This document shows positions 1-6,880 of a stretch of 19,709 nucleotides of DNA, piece after piece. Positions within the stretch are counted from its first letter, which is position 1, and each line of letters starts with the position of its first letter. The DNA comes from an uncultured Verrucomicrobiota bacterium. GTDB taxonomy: Bacteria > Verrucomicrobiota > Kiritimatiellia > RFP12 > UBA1067. Below the pieces are notes generated by a model that saw only the letters and a program-made list of their open reading frames with translations, searched no databases and was not told the DNA's origin. The stretch lies in contig CALCDB010000112.1 in the NCBI GenBank assembly GCA_937901395.1, forward strand, positions 1-19,709, written 5' to 3'. The position numbers were made by a program, and so were the translations under genes.

Positions 1-1088
1 AGCTTCATTGACTTCGGGAACTTGAAGCCATACTTCTCCGCAAGCCAATTCACCGCCTGCTGCGAGAACGCCATAGCACCAACACCAAAATCATCCGACC
101 ACTCATCACGTGGCGCACACGGATTAAAATCTACTGGCGCAAAGGCAAGCTCCGTAATACGCCCGGTAAGAGCGCCCTTCGGAGTAATGTAGCCGACAGC
201 TTCCGACGATCCCATCGCCACACCGAGAATGCCCTTCTTGTTCATGGTAATCATACCCGCAAGCGCAGTCACATCACCATCATTATAAATCTCGAACGGA
301 ACCCCCCAATCCTTCTCAACCCTGAGGAACATGTTCTGGGCGATTGGATATTTCTTCGGATTCTTCTCGCGAATCGCACGGAAGAGCGACGCCACACCCA
401 TCGTCTTGCCAACGAGCGTGCCAGCCGTCGAACCACCGATCGCATCAACGCGAGGAAGCGAAGCCGCCGCCTCTTTAAGACCAGCCGTCAACTTCGAATA
501 ATGATATTCTGGATCCGCATTGTTACGAGGATCCCAAGGGAATTCCTTCGAAAAGACAACCTTGCCCTTGTTAAGCGCGGAAATCTTAAAATCGGAAGCG
601 CCAAGATCGAAACCTATGCGGCAACCATCGGCAACCGTCTTCACGAATTGCATCTTTTCGGTGGTCTCTGGCATCTTCTTAAGCGGAACAATCACCGCCT
701 CGACTGGGCGACGATAAAGATCGGAGAAGAACGCATAATCAAACTTGCGCAAGCCGTTCTTTGCGTACGCCTTAGCTACCGGCTTAACGACTGCATCTGG
801 ACCGGCAAGATACAACTTCCAGCCGCCTGCCGACCACACGATGAACTTCGCGATACGCTCGACCACAAACGAAACATATTTAGCGGCCTGTGGATCCAAA
901 CGCTTGGGGATTGGAAGATCGTAACGGAAAATCTTACCATCCTCGCGCTCCCACGCAATGGCAACTATATCTGCGCTCGCCTTTGCGTCAATACCATCAT
1001 ACACCCGCCAAAGCGCCTGCATTGGCGCAATGAACTCGCTGTTGCCACAAGTGCAACCCTTCTTATTTTTACCACATGTGCATGCCAT
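1..1088 (-). CDS. ROK-like sugar kinase (ASKHA fold), 3' end cut by window edge
   Basis: At least 362 codons are visible and the C-terminus runs off the left edge. Around residues 158-171 there is an ASKHA phosphate-1 loop (GFDLGASDFKISAL). At 269-278 lies NDGDVTALAG, matching the ROK pattern NDANAAALGE with the catalytic Asp (D270) kept, and GVAMGSSEAVGYI at 289-301 fits the second nucleotide-binding loop. ROK kinases phosphorylate hexoses or amino sugars with ATP in the cytosol; the substrate here is unknown. About 155 residues precede the kinase core, more than in ordinary ROK proteins. The protein opens with four cysteines (C3, C5, C12, C14, a CxC-x6-CxC pattern). The usual ROK zinc motif CxCGxxGCxE is not visible after the phosphate-2 loop in the part I can read. 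The ATG at 1088 has a strong AAGGAG (1097-1102) 8 nt upstream. The gene has its own promoter behind metH. Confidence 0.75.
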   Translation of the reverse strand, partial: MACTCGKNKKGCTCGNSEFIAPMQALWRVYDGIDAKASADIVAIAWEREDGKIFRYDLPIPKRLDPQAAKYVSFVVERIAKFIVWSAGGWKLYLAGPDAVVKPVAKAYAKNGLRKFDYAFFSDLYRRPVEAVIVPLKKMPETTEKMQFVKTVADGCRIGFDLGASDFKISALNKGKVVFSKEFPWDPRNNADPEYHYSKLTAGLKEAAASLPRVDAIGGSTAGTLVGKTMGVASLFRAIREKNPKKYPIAQNMFLRVEKDWGVPFEIYNDGDVTALAGMITMNKKGILGVAMGSSEAVGYITPKGALTGRITELAFAPVDFNPCAPRDEWSDDFGVGAMAFSQQAVNWLAEKYGFKFPKSMK

Positions 1089-1153
1089 ATTCTTTTCTCC
1101 TTATTTTAATGTATTTTGATTGTTAACGAATCTCCCAACAAATGTATACGCGA

Positions 1154-1182
1154 ATTATACTTTTATTTTTCAGATTTTGCAA
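1154..1182 (-). promoter_or_regulatory. Sigma-70-type promoter of the ROK-like gene
   Basis: On the minus strand TTGCAA (1177-1182) and TATAAT (1154-1159) are separated by 17 nt. The -35 box lies inside the last codons of metH. The start site would fall near 1147, giving a leader of about 60 nt with AAGGAG before the ATG at 1088. This suggests the kinase can be transcribed independently of the methionine operon. Confidence 0.5.
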
Positions 1183-3514
1183 GTGCAGAAAGTGATTCCG
1201 CAATACGAACGGTTCGCATTGCATCCTTTGCATAATAGTCTGCGCCAATGGAATCGGCGTATTCCTGCGTCACTACCGCACCGCCTACACACGTATGACA
1301 ATCGGCATGCGCAGCCTTCAGCTGGCTGATTGTTTCCGCCATCGCCCCAACAGTCGTCGTCATCAACGCAGAAAGACCAACCATAATCGCATGCGTGTTC
1401 AACGCGACTTCAACTATGCGTTCGGGCGCAACATCGCGCCCAAGATCAATTACGTCAAACCCGTAATTCTCCAATAGCGCCCTTACTATATTCTTGCCGA
1501 TATCGTGCACATCACCCTTCACCGTTGCCAATACGATTGGGCGATCGCATTTGCGTTCTTGTAGCTTCTCACCGCTTAAACTGGTTTTTATTATCTCAAA
1601 TGCCGCCCCAGCCGCATCGGCAGCCATCAACAATTGCGGCAAAAACACCCTTCCCTGTTCAAACCCAGTTCCAACTTCTTCCAACGCCGGAACGATACAT
1701 TCGCTAACAATTTCCATTGGCCGATGCCCCATCGCAAGATATGCCCTCGTTGCATTTTGAGCATCCATCTTCAACCCTTTGACAATGGAATAATGAATTG
1801 TTACATCTGGCTTATTCGTCGCAACCGCCGCCTCTTTTACATTGGGCGCTATAGCATTGTTGGCGATCCAATTCTCACAATTATGATCCTTCCCCAACAG
1901 CACATCAATGGCAGACTGATCATCACATTCGGTAATTAAGGATGGATTGGCTATGGCCGCAGAAAGTCCCGCCCGCTTGGCAAGTGTGTACATAGCATTA
2001 TTTAAGACCGCGCGATTGGGCAAGCCAAAGCTTACATTTGATACACCCAAAATAGTATTCACCTTCAATTCTTCGGTCAAACGCTTCACAGTCTCCAGCG
2101 TAACAACTGCCGCAGTTGGGTCGGAGCTAACCGCTAAAGTCAATGCATCAAAAATAAAATCTTCTTCCCGTAAACCGTATTTCGCTCCCTCCGCCAAAAT
2201 CCTTTTCGCTATTGCGATTCGTCCATCGCTAGTGGATGGGATTCCGCTCTCATCAAGACAAAGGGCAACGATAACACCACCATAACGACAAACCAAGGGA
2301 AATACCGCCGCCATTGACTCGCGCTTGCCATTTACTGAATTTATTAGCGGCTTGCCGTTTACATGTCTTAACGCAAGTGCAAGCGCATTGGGATCGGCGG
2401 TGTCGATTTGCAGTGGACACGTCACCACGCTTTGCACAACAGATATAGTCGAATCAAGCACCTTCGCTTCATCAATACCAGGAATACCACAGTTGATATC
2501 AAGCGCTACCGCCCCAGACTCCACCTGCTTTACCGCTTCACGTAGAATATATGCTGTGTCACCTGTCCGATATGCTTCTTTTAAAAGTTTCTTACCCGTA
2601 GGGTTGATTCGCTCCCCGATAATCACCCCCTTATATGATGAAAGCTCAAGATCTATACACCCAGAACTTATACCTGTTCGTGGCTTTGCCATATTATGCA
2701 CACTACGCCCATTAAATTCAATCGCGGCTATATATTCTGGAGTGGTTCCGCAACATCCGCCAACAATTGTGGCTCCCGCTTGAATTAGGTTGTTAATATG
2801 ATGCGAAAATTCTTTTACGCTTATATCATATAGAGTCTTGCCATTTACTAACTTTGGCATCCCAGCATTTGGTTTCACAATTATCGGCTTAGTGCTAATT
2901 TGGGCAAGCTCTTTCACATATGGAAGCATTTTATCTGGACCTAAGCCGCAATTAAATCCATACGCATCAACACCTAAACTTTCTAATAGCGTTGAAACAC
3001 ATCTTATTGATCCGCCAGTTAATAATTTCCCCGCCTCGTCAATTGAGACCGTTACATAAATTGGCAAATCGCAAGTTTCCTTAGCCGCCAATACCGCAGC
3101 TTTAAGTTCCATTACATCGCTTATTGTCTCAATAAAAAGAAGATCAACATTACCAGCGCCACATTTCACTAAATCTGCAAATGCTGTATACGCCGTTTCG
3201 AAATCAACATTACCATTTGGCTTCAACATGCAGCCAGTTGGACCAATATCCAAAGCCACCTTTTTTGCCTTGCTATTTCGAGCCAATGTGCATGCGGCAG
3301 TAATTAATTGAGATAACGGATGCTTTCCATGATACTTAAGACTATTCGCACCAAATGTATTAGTTAGAATAATATCAGCACCAGCATCGACGTACTCATT
3401 GTGAACCGATAAAATCGCGTTTGGATTCTCGATATTCCAATCTATAGGATCTTTGCCGGCGAGTAAACCCCGGCGCTGTAGCATTGTACCTAAACCACCA
3501 TCTAACCGAATCAT
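1163..3514 (-). CDS. metH: Cobalamin-dependent methionine synthase lacking the reactivation domain
   Basis: A 783-residue MetH that transfers a methyl group from 5-methyl-THF through cobalamin to homocysteine in the cytosol. Residues 1-270 are the homocysteine methyltransferase barrel with the zinc ligands C189 (GFNCG) and C254/C255 (GGCCGTTP). The pterin-binding domain begins at 299 with GERINPTG. A helical cap precedes the B12 domain, whose cobalt ligand is H670 in DVHDIGKN (668-675). E. coli MetH is about 1227 residues, and the roughly 330-residue AdoMet-dependent reactivation domain is absent. A separate upstream gene supplies a small version of it. The ATG at 3514 overlaps the upstream stop (ATGA), indicating translational coupling. 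GC rises sharply along this gene, from about 32% (line at 3301) to 57% (line at 1381). Confidence 0.95.
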   Translation of the reverse strand: MIRLDGGLGTMLQRRGLLAGKDPIDWNIENPNAILSVHNEYVDAGADIILTNTFGANSLKYHGKHPLSQLITAACTLARNSKAKKVALDIGPTGCMLKPNGNVDFETAYTAFADLVKCGAGNVDLLFIETISDVMELKAAVLAAKETCDLPIYVTVSIDEAGKLLTGGSIRCVSTLLESLGVDAYGFNCGLGPDKMLPYVKELAQISTKPIIVKPNAGMPKLVNGKTLYDISVKEFSHHINNLIQAGATIVGGCCGTTPEYIAAIEFNGRSVHNMAKPRTGISSGCIDLELSSYKGVIIGERINPTGKKLLKEAYRTGDTAYILREAVKQVESGAVALDINCGIPGIDEAKVLDSTISVVQSVVTCPLQIDTADPNALALALRHVNGKPLINSVNGKRESMAAVFPLVCRYGGVIVALCLDESGIPSTSDGRIAIAKRILAEGAKYGLREEDFIFDALTLAVSSDPTAAVVTLETVKRLTEELKVNTILGVSNVSFGLPNRAVLNNAMYTLAKRAGLSAAIANPSLITECDDQSAIDVLLGKDHNCENWIANNAIAPNVKEAAVATNKPDVTIHYSIVKGLKMDAQNATRAYLAMGHRPMEIVSECIVPALEEVGTGFEQGRVFLPQLLMAADAAGAAFEIIKTSLSGEKLQERKCDRPIVLATVKGDVHDIGKNIVRALLENYGFDVIDLGRDVAPERIVEVALNTHAIMVGLSALMTTTVGAMAETISQLKAAHADCHTCVGGAVVTQEYADSIGADYYAKDAMRTVRIAESLSALAKSEK

Positions 3515-3951
3515 TTTATAATCTCACAAATAGCAGTAACAGATTTACTTGGCACTAACAACATTGTCTCCGTAATTGTAACACCTATGCGCTTGCTGGC
3601 ATTTAACTTATTAAGAATTTCAATGCTCAATGAGAGTGGATGATCGCCATATCCAGGGCTCCATCTTGGGCGTATTCGCTCTCCTTCTAATAGCGCATCC
3701 TTTATTTGCGACTCTATTTCATCCATCACCGCTTCAACTGCATCCAATCCTATTTTTTGCGAAAAATATGCATCTGATGCACTCATCAAGGATACACGTC
3801 GTTGCCAAATATCAAATTCTTGCCCTATTGTTCCACAAAGAAAAAACACATCATGATCAGACAAAGTTCCCCTCTCCCATATGCCCCTTGGTTTAATGGG
3901 AGCCATTGCCTTCAATTCTTGTAAGCGTTTTTGCTCGTATTCATCCACCAA
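3511..3951 (-). CDS. Stand-alone methionine synthase reactivation-domain protein
   Basis: A 146-residue protein homologous to the C-terminal activation domain of MetH. It contains RPRWSPGYGDHPLS, matching the RxxPGYxxxP signature that binds AdoMet, followed by IGVTITETMLLVPSKSVTAI, the final core of the domain. In full-length MetH this domain reductively methylates inactive cob(II)alamin using AdoMet and reduced flavodoxin. Separate activation proteins paired with short MetH are known, for example in Thermotoga. At 146 residues this is a minimal version, less than half the E. coli domain. It overlaps metF by 11 nt upstream and metH by 4 nt downstream, so the three proteins are probably made together. 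The likely partner is the B12 domain of the adjacent metH product. No redox partner is encoded nearby. Confidence 0.85.
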   Translation of the reverse strand: MVDEYEQKRLQELKAMAPIKPRGIWERGTLSDHDVFFLCGTIGQEFDIWQRRVSLMSASDAYFSQKIGLDAVEAVMDEIESQIKDALLEGERIRPRWSPGYGDHPLSLSIEILNKLNASKRIGVTITETMLLVPSKSVTAICEIIK

Positions 3952-4843
3952 GAATTCCTCCCAAATTGCGCATTATACGAATGGCCGTTTCCGGGCGATT
4001 CATTGTATAAATATGGATGTTATTTACTCCATTGGCAAAAAGATCAATAATCTGTTCTGTAGCATAGGCAACTCCAGCATCCATCATAGATGCAGGGTAA
4101 TCTCCAAAGCGATCAACAATCGTTCTAAATCGTGGCGGCAACATTGTGCCAGAAAGTTTACAAATTCTAGATATTTGCTTTCCATTGGTAACTGGCATTA
4201 TGCCGGCAATAACCGGAACAGTTATACCTGCCATACGCAAACGTGAAAGATATTTAAAAAATACATTATTGTCAAAAAACATTTGCGTTGTCAAAAAGTC
4301 TAATCCTTCATCAACCTTTTGCTTTAGATATGCAATGTCTGTATCTATATGTTCACATTCAGGATGGCACTCCGGATAACATGCTCCGCCTAAACAGAAA
4401 TCGTGCTTCCCACGGATTGCTTTTATAAGATCGACCGCATGATTAAAATGACTAATTCTCAATACATCATCCTTGGCAGGATAGTCGCCTCTTAGGCATA
4501 ATATATTTTCTATTCGCTTTTCCTTCAATAAATTAAGTTCGTTTTTTATTTGCTCTGGCGACGACATAATGCAAGTAAGGTGTGCCAGTGCTGGTATTCC
4601 ACATTGTTGCACATATTCAGCAATTGATATTGTATTTTCACTGGTAACCCCACCTGCCGCACCATATGTAACGGAAATAAACGCTGGCTTCTCCTTTGCT
4701 AACTCACAAACTACTTCTCGCGTTTTTTGAATTGCTTTTTGTTGTTCAATAATCCCAACTTGCGTAAAATCCTGTCGCTTTGGAGGAAATACTTCAAACG
4801 ATACTGATGGACGCCCCTTTGCTATTATTGAACTTATTTTCAT
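3941..4843 (-). CDS. metF: 5,10-methylenetetrahydrofolate reductase
   Basis: A 300-residue MetF, the normal bacterial length. It is an FAD-dependent TIM-barrel enzyme that reduces 5,10-methylene-THF to 5-methyl-THF, the methyl donor for the metH product two genes on. The N-terminal SFEVFPPK carries the catalytic Glu (E17). GGACYPECHPE matches the YPExHPE folate/FAD signature, and KVDEGLDFLTTQMFFD matches the conserved K-x-D-G...TQ-F-F-D segment. The ATG at 4843 overlaps the stop of the upstream metalloenzyme gene (ATGA), and the end overlaps the reactivation-protein gene by 11 nt. The arrangement is a compact one-carbon operon. Confidence 0.95.
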   Translation of the reverse strand: MKISSIIAKGRPSVSFEVFPPKRQDFTQVGIIEQQKAIQKTREVVCELAKEKPAFISVTYGAAGGVTSENTISIAEYVQQCGIPALAHLTCIMSSPEQIKNELNLLKEKRIENILCLRGDYPAKDDVLRISHFNHAVDLIKAIRGKHDFCLGGACYPECHPECEHIDTDIAYLKQKVDEGLDFLTTQMFFDNNVFFKYLSRLRMAGITVPVIAGIMPVTNGKQISRICKLSGTMLPPRFRTIVDRFGDYPASMMDAGVAYATEQIIDLFANGVNNIHIYTMNRPETAIRIMRNLGGILGG

Positions 4844-5694
4844 AAATCAAACTCTGATAATAATGCTGGCATTATATCAACCAATGACTCAACTCGATTA
4901 CGAATTCGCCGCTCCCTCGGACCAAATACGATAAATGGCACTGGATTACGAGTGTGCCCACGATGATTTATCGTTTCAACATTCCCATGATCTGCCGTTA
5001 CTATTAAAGTAATTCCTGCCACTTCCGTATAGCGAACCAATGCAGATAGAAACATGTCATATATTCTCAATACAGAACATGCGCGTGTATAATCCATTGA
5101 ATGCCCTGAAACATCAGTCTGGAAAAATTCATATAATGTAAAATCGTTTTTTTGCGCAATGTTAAACAAATGCTCCGCGGCTCGTTGCGGCATGATAATT
5201 GGAATGTCTGGATAATGATCTTGAATTGTTTCTCGTGTCAAATCATGCATTAGTGCATTATCAGACTTTAAATCTTCAATCATCGCAATAGTTCTTGGCA
5301 TAGTTAATGCCATTACGGTCGTTACCGACTTGAACCTCCTTTGCGATATTTCATCAATCTTATCAACTAAATAGGCGTCTGCAAAACACACACTCTTCCC
5401 GCGTCTTTCAAGTTCAAGAAATATGTTGTTCTTTTTGATAATCTCCCTAAGTTCTAACCCCGGAAACCCCTCGCAATGTTTGCCCATTTTAGCAGCGCAA
5501 TTTATCCCAGTAAACATTGTCGCCTGACCAGTTGCTGATTGAGGTAATCCTTCAACACCAAGGCACGCATCAATAGGTTTGGAATGTTGCTTAATTAGTG
5601 AACACAGCATTGGACAAACCTCTCTATTTATAGGATTATCTGCAGCAGGTTCAGCGATACCAACGCCATCAATAAATAGATATATTATCTTCAC
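4840..5694 (-). CDS. Compact phosphoglycerate-mutase-like metalloenzyme (alkaline phosphatase superfamily)
   Basis: A protein of about 284 residues with the metal-binding skeleton of the alkaline phosphatase/iPGM superfamily: FIDGVG near residue 9 (first metal Asp), GLPQSATGQATMFTG (residues 49-63) bearing the Ser/Thr nucleophile, DVSGHSMDY, TADHGNVE, and a final HTRNPVPF. Cofactor-independent phosphoglycerate mutases are about 510 residues because of an inserted domain that is missing here. The reaction and substrate are therefore unknown; a phosphatase or phosphotransferase is plausible. A homoserine-kinase-like role (some iPGM relatives do this) would suit the methionine context but is speculation. 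I prefer the GTG at 5694, which gives MKIIYLFIDGVG. A TTG at 5706 adds four residues. Neither start has a clear SD. The end overlaps metF by ATGA and the start follows the regulator gene closely. Confidence 0.8.
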   Translation of the reverse strand: MKIIYLFIDGVGIAEPAADNPINREVCPMLCSLIKQHSKPIDACLGVEGLPQSATGQATMFTGINCAAKMGKHCEGFPGLELREIIKKNNIFLELERRGKSVCFADAYLVDKIDEISQRRFKSVTTVMALTMPRTIAMIEDLKSDNALMHDLTRETIQDHYPDIPIIMPQRAAEHLFNIAQKNDFTLYEFFQTDVSGHSMDYTRACSVLRIYDMFLSALVRYTEVAGITLIVTADHGNVETINHRGHTRNPVPFIVFGPRERRIRNRVESLVDIMPALLSEFDL

Positions 5695-5709
5695 AATATT
5701 AAACAAACA

Positions 5710-6183
5710 TTACAAAAGTTCTATATATGGTTCACCACAAACAGAACATACAGCTCCATCATGCACATGCGCTCCGCAATTAGGACAATATCGTTCTAAA
5801 TTTTCACCACAACGTGCACAAAATTTACCTCCAATTGGATCTGCAAGTTTACGATCTGGCAGTAAATATCTTTTCCCATCAATAACATATATGCTATTTG
5901 ATGGACAGTGTGGATTAGGACAAAATCCAGAAGCGGGAGTTAAATATTCATGCGTCGTATATTCTCCACTATCCTTAATGGCCTTTGTATCTAAATCAAT
6001 TTGAAACTTTTCGGCTAACTTTTTTACAATTTCTTCACTAAGTTTTGTTGGCTGACCTTGCTCAAACATTGAAAGTGCGGACTGTTTACATCCCACTTCT
6101 GCAGCAACCACACTTTGAGACAACCGCAAGTTTCTCCTTGCGGATTTTATTTTAAAGCATATCTCTGATGATAACCTTACCAT
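5710..6183 (-). CDS. XRE-type DNA-binding protein with C-terminal zinc ribbons
   Basis: A 157-residue protein. Residues 8-62 form a Cro/CI-type helix-turn-helix (ARRNLRLSQSVVAAEVGCKQSALSMFEQG). Residues 85-150 are cysteine-rich with pairs C88/C93, C122/C125, C133/C136 and C146/C149. The last three are CxxC knuckles typical of zinc ribbons. No enzyme domain is seen. Its promoter places TATAAT only 8 nt before the ATG, so the mRNA is probably leaderless and the start is well defined. Three TTATAAAC direct repeats lie in and above the promoter, which fits autoregulation. It is the first gene of the transcript leading into the metalloenzyme, metF and metH genes, so it may regulate that operon; that is inference. 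The target and ligand are unknown. Confidence 0.8.
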   Translation of the reverse strand: MVRLSSEICFKIKSARRNLRLSQSVVAAEVGCKQSALSMFEQGQPTKLSEEIVKKLAEKFQIDLDTKAIKDSGEYTTHEYLTPASGFCPNPHCPSNSIYVIDGKRYLLPDRKLADPIGGKFCARCGENLERYCPNCGAHVHDGAVCSVCGEPYIELL

Positions 6184-6191
6184 GGGGACAT

Positions 6192-6220
6192 ATTATAAAC
6201 TTTATTTTATAAACTTACAA
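6192..6220 (-). promoter_or_regulatory. Promoter of the XRE/zinc-ribbon gene, probable leaderless start
   Basis: The minus strand reads TTGTAA (6215-6220), a 17-nt spacer, then a perfect TATAAT (6192-6197). Eight bases separate the -10 box from the ATG at 6183, so transcription should begin within about 0-2 nt of the start codon. No Shine-Dalgarno sequence lies before the ATG. This promoter probably drives the regulator, metalloenzyme, metF, reactivation-protein and metH genes. Confidence 0.65.
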
Positions 6221-6246
6221 TAGCAAATATAATTAATATTATAAAC
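6193..6246. repeat. Three direct TTATAAAC repeats at the XRE promoter (candidate operator)
   Basis: TTATAAAC occurs at 6193-6200, 6207-6214 and 6239-6246 on the plus strand (GTTTATAA on the coding strand). One copy overlaps the -10 box, one is in the spacer and one is upstream of the -35 box. The first two are 14 bp apart. Low base complexity makes chance possible, but the position suits autorepression by the adjacent XRE protein. Confidence 0.35.
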
Positions 6247-6253
6247 ATATTTA

Positions 6254-6267
6254 TCAACTTATTAACA
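6254..6267 (+). repeat. TCAACTTRTTAACA motif copy 1, contains DnaA-box-like TTATTAACA
   Basis: This 14-mer recurs with one base different at 10897-10910 upstream of dnaA. The internal nonamer TTATTAACA (6259-6267) differs from the E. coli DnaA box TTATCCACA at two positions. The role is inferred only. Confidence 0.3.
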
Positions 6268-6272
6268 TCCCG

Positions 6273-6289
6273 TATTGATATTATCAATA
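6273..6289. repeat. Perfect 8-bp inverted repeat with 1-nt centre
   Basis: TATTGATA and TATCAATA flank a single T and span the stop codon of the coiled-coil gene. No T-run follows in the direction of transcription, so it is not an obvious terminator. It could be a protein-binding site for the downstream regulator region, or chance in AT-rich DNA. Confidence 0.35.
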
Positions 6290-6880
6290 TGTTCGTTTTA
6301 TAATCTCAGATGGTAATAAGTAATCATTCCCATTTTTATAAGAAATACCACAACGATTCAATTCATCTATAACCGCCCCTGAAATTATATTCCCATTTTT
6401 TTGAAAAAATTTCTCTAATGCTTCACGCCTTTTTGATAATGTCCCTGTTGGCTCATTGACAACAAGTACGCCTTCAAGAAGTTGTGCTCTACGTATTCTT
6501 CCCTCTTTTTCCGCCTCATCACGCGCGCTTCTTATTGCTTCCAATACTTGATCACGTGTTTCACCAGAAAATCTATCCTTGATGTCTGTATTATAATCTA
6601 ACAATGCTATCTTATTAGATAATTCAGTCTCTGTATTTTTAGCCAATATATCACCAACATTATTAAGAGATATTCTAATTTTTTCTAATTGCTCCTTAAA
6701 TTCTATTAATTGTATTCTCAATTCATTATTAGTCTTTTTAAGCAACTTTATCTGTTCCTCTTGTTCCGCTTTATCAGCTGCCAGTGATTCTACAACTGCC
6801 TTCTGTACATCCAATTCTTCAGAATTAGATTCATTTACTTCAGGTGTTGATTGCGAACATATAAATTCATCAATCTTCAT
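6284..6880 (-). CDS. Unrecognised 198-residue coiled-coil protein
   Basis: I do not recognise a family. The N-terminal 25 residues are acidic and polar. About residues 25-80 are rich in Glu, Lys, Leu and Asn in heptad-like order and should form a coiled coil. A charged helical segment follows (about 105-140, including AIRSARDEAEKEGRIRRAQLLEG), then a C-terminal stretch of about 50 residues with mixed helix and strand. There is no signal peptide, membrane segment or cysteine cluster. The ATG at 6880 overlaps the methyltransferase gene by 11 nt, so the protein is probably translated in the dnaN transcript. It is a real gene, because frame, composition and spacing match its neighbours. Its place behind dnaN could suggest a role in replication or the cell cycle, but nothing in the sequence proves this. 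Confidence 0.7.
   Translation of the reverse strand: MKIDEFICSQSTPEVNESNSEELDVQKAVVESLAADKAEQEEQIKLLKKTNNELRIQLIEFKEQLEKIRISLNNVGDILAKNTETELSNKIALLDYNTDIKDRFSGETRDQVLEAIRSARDEAEKEGRIRRAQLLEGVLVVNEPTGTLSKRREALEKFFQKNGNIISGAVIDELNRCGISYKNGNDYLLPSEIIKRTY

Noticed and set aside
501..1109. Plus-strand 202-residue open frame over the ROK-like gene
   Set aside because: The opposite strand carries a clear kinase with a promoter, an SD and conserved motifs; the plus-strand product matches nothing I recognise.
1947..2783. Plus-strand open frames inside metH
   Set aside because: They are antisense shadows of the MetH reading frame and show no recognisable domain; the same holds for the antisense frames over mnmG and the right-arm genes.
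6273..6289. Inverted repeat as a rho-independent terminator of the coiled-coil gene
   Set aside because: The stem is AT-rich, overlaps the stop codon, and no T-run follows in the direction of transcription.
6561..6580. CACGTG cores near 6562 and 113 as further parS sites
   Set aside because: Only the central hexamer matches; the flanking arms are not palindromic and do not fit parS.
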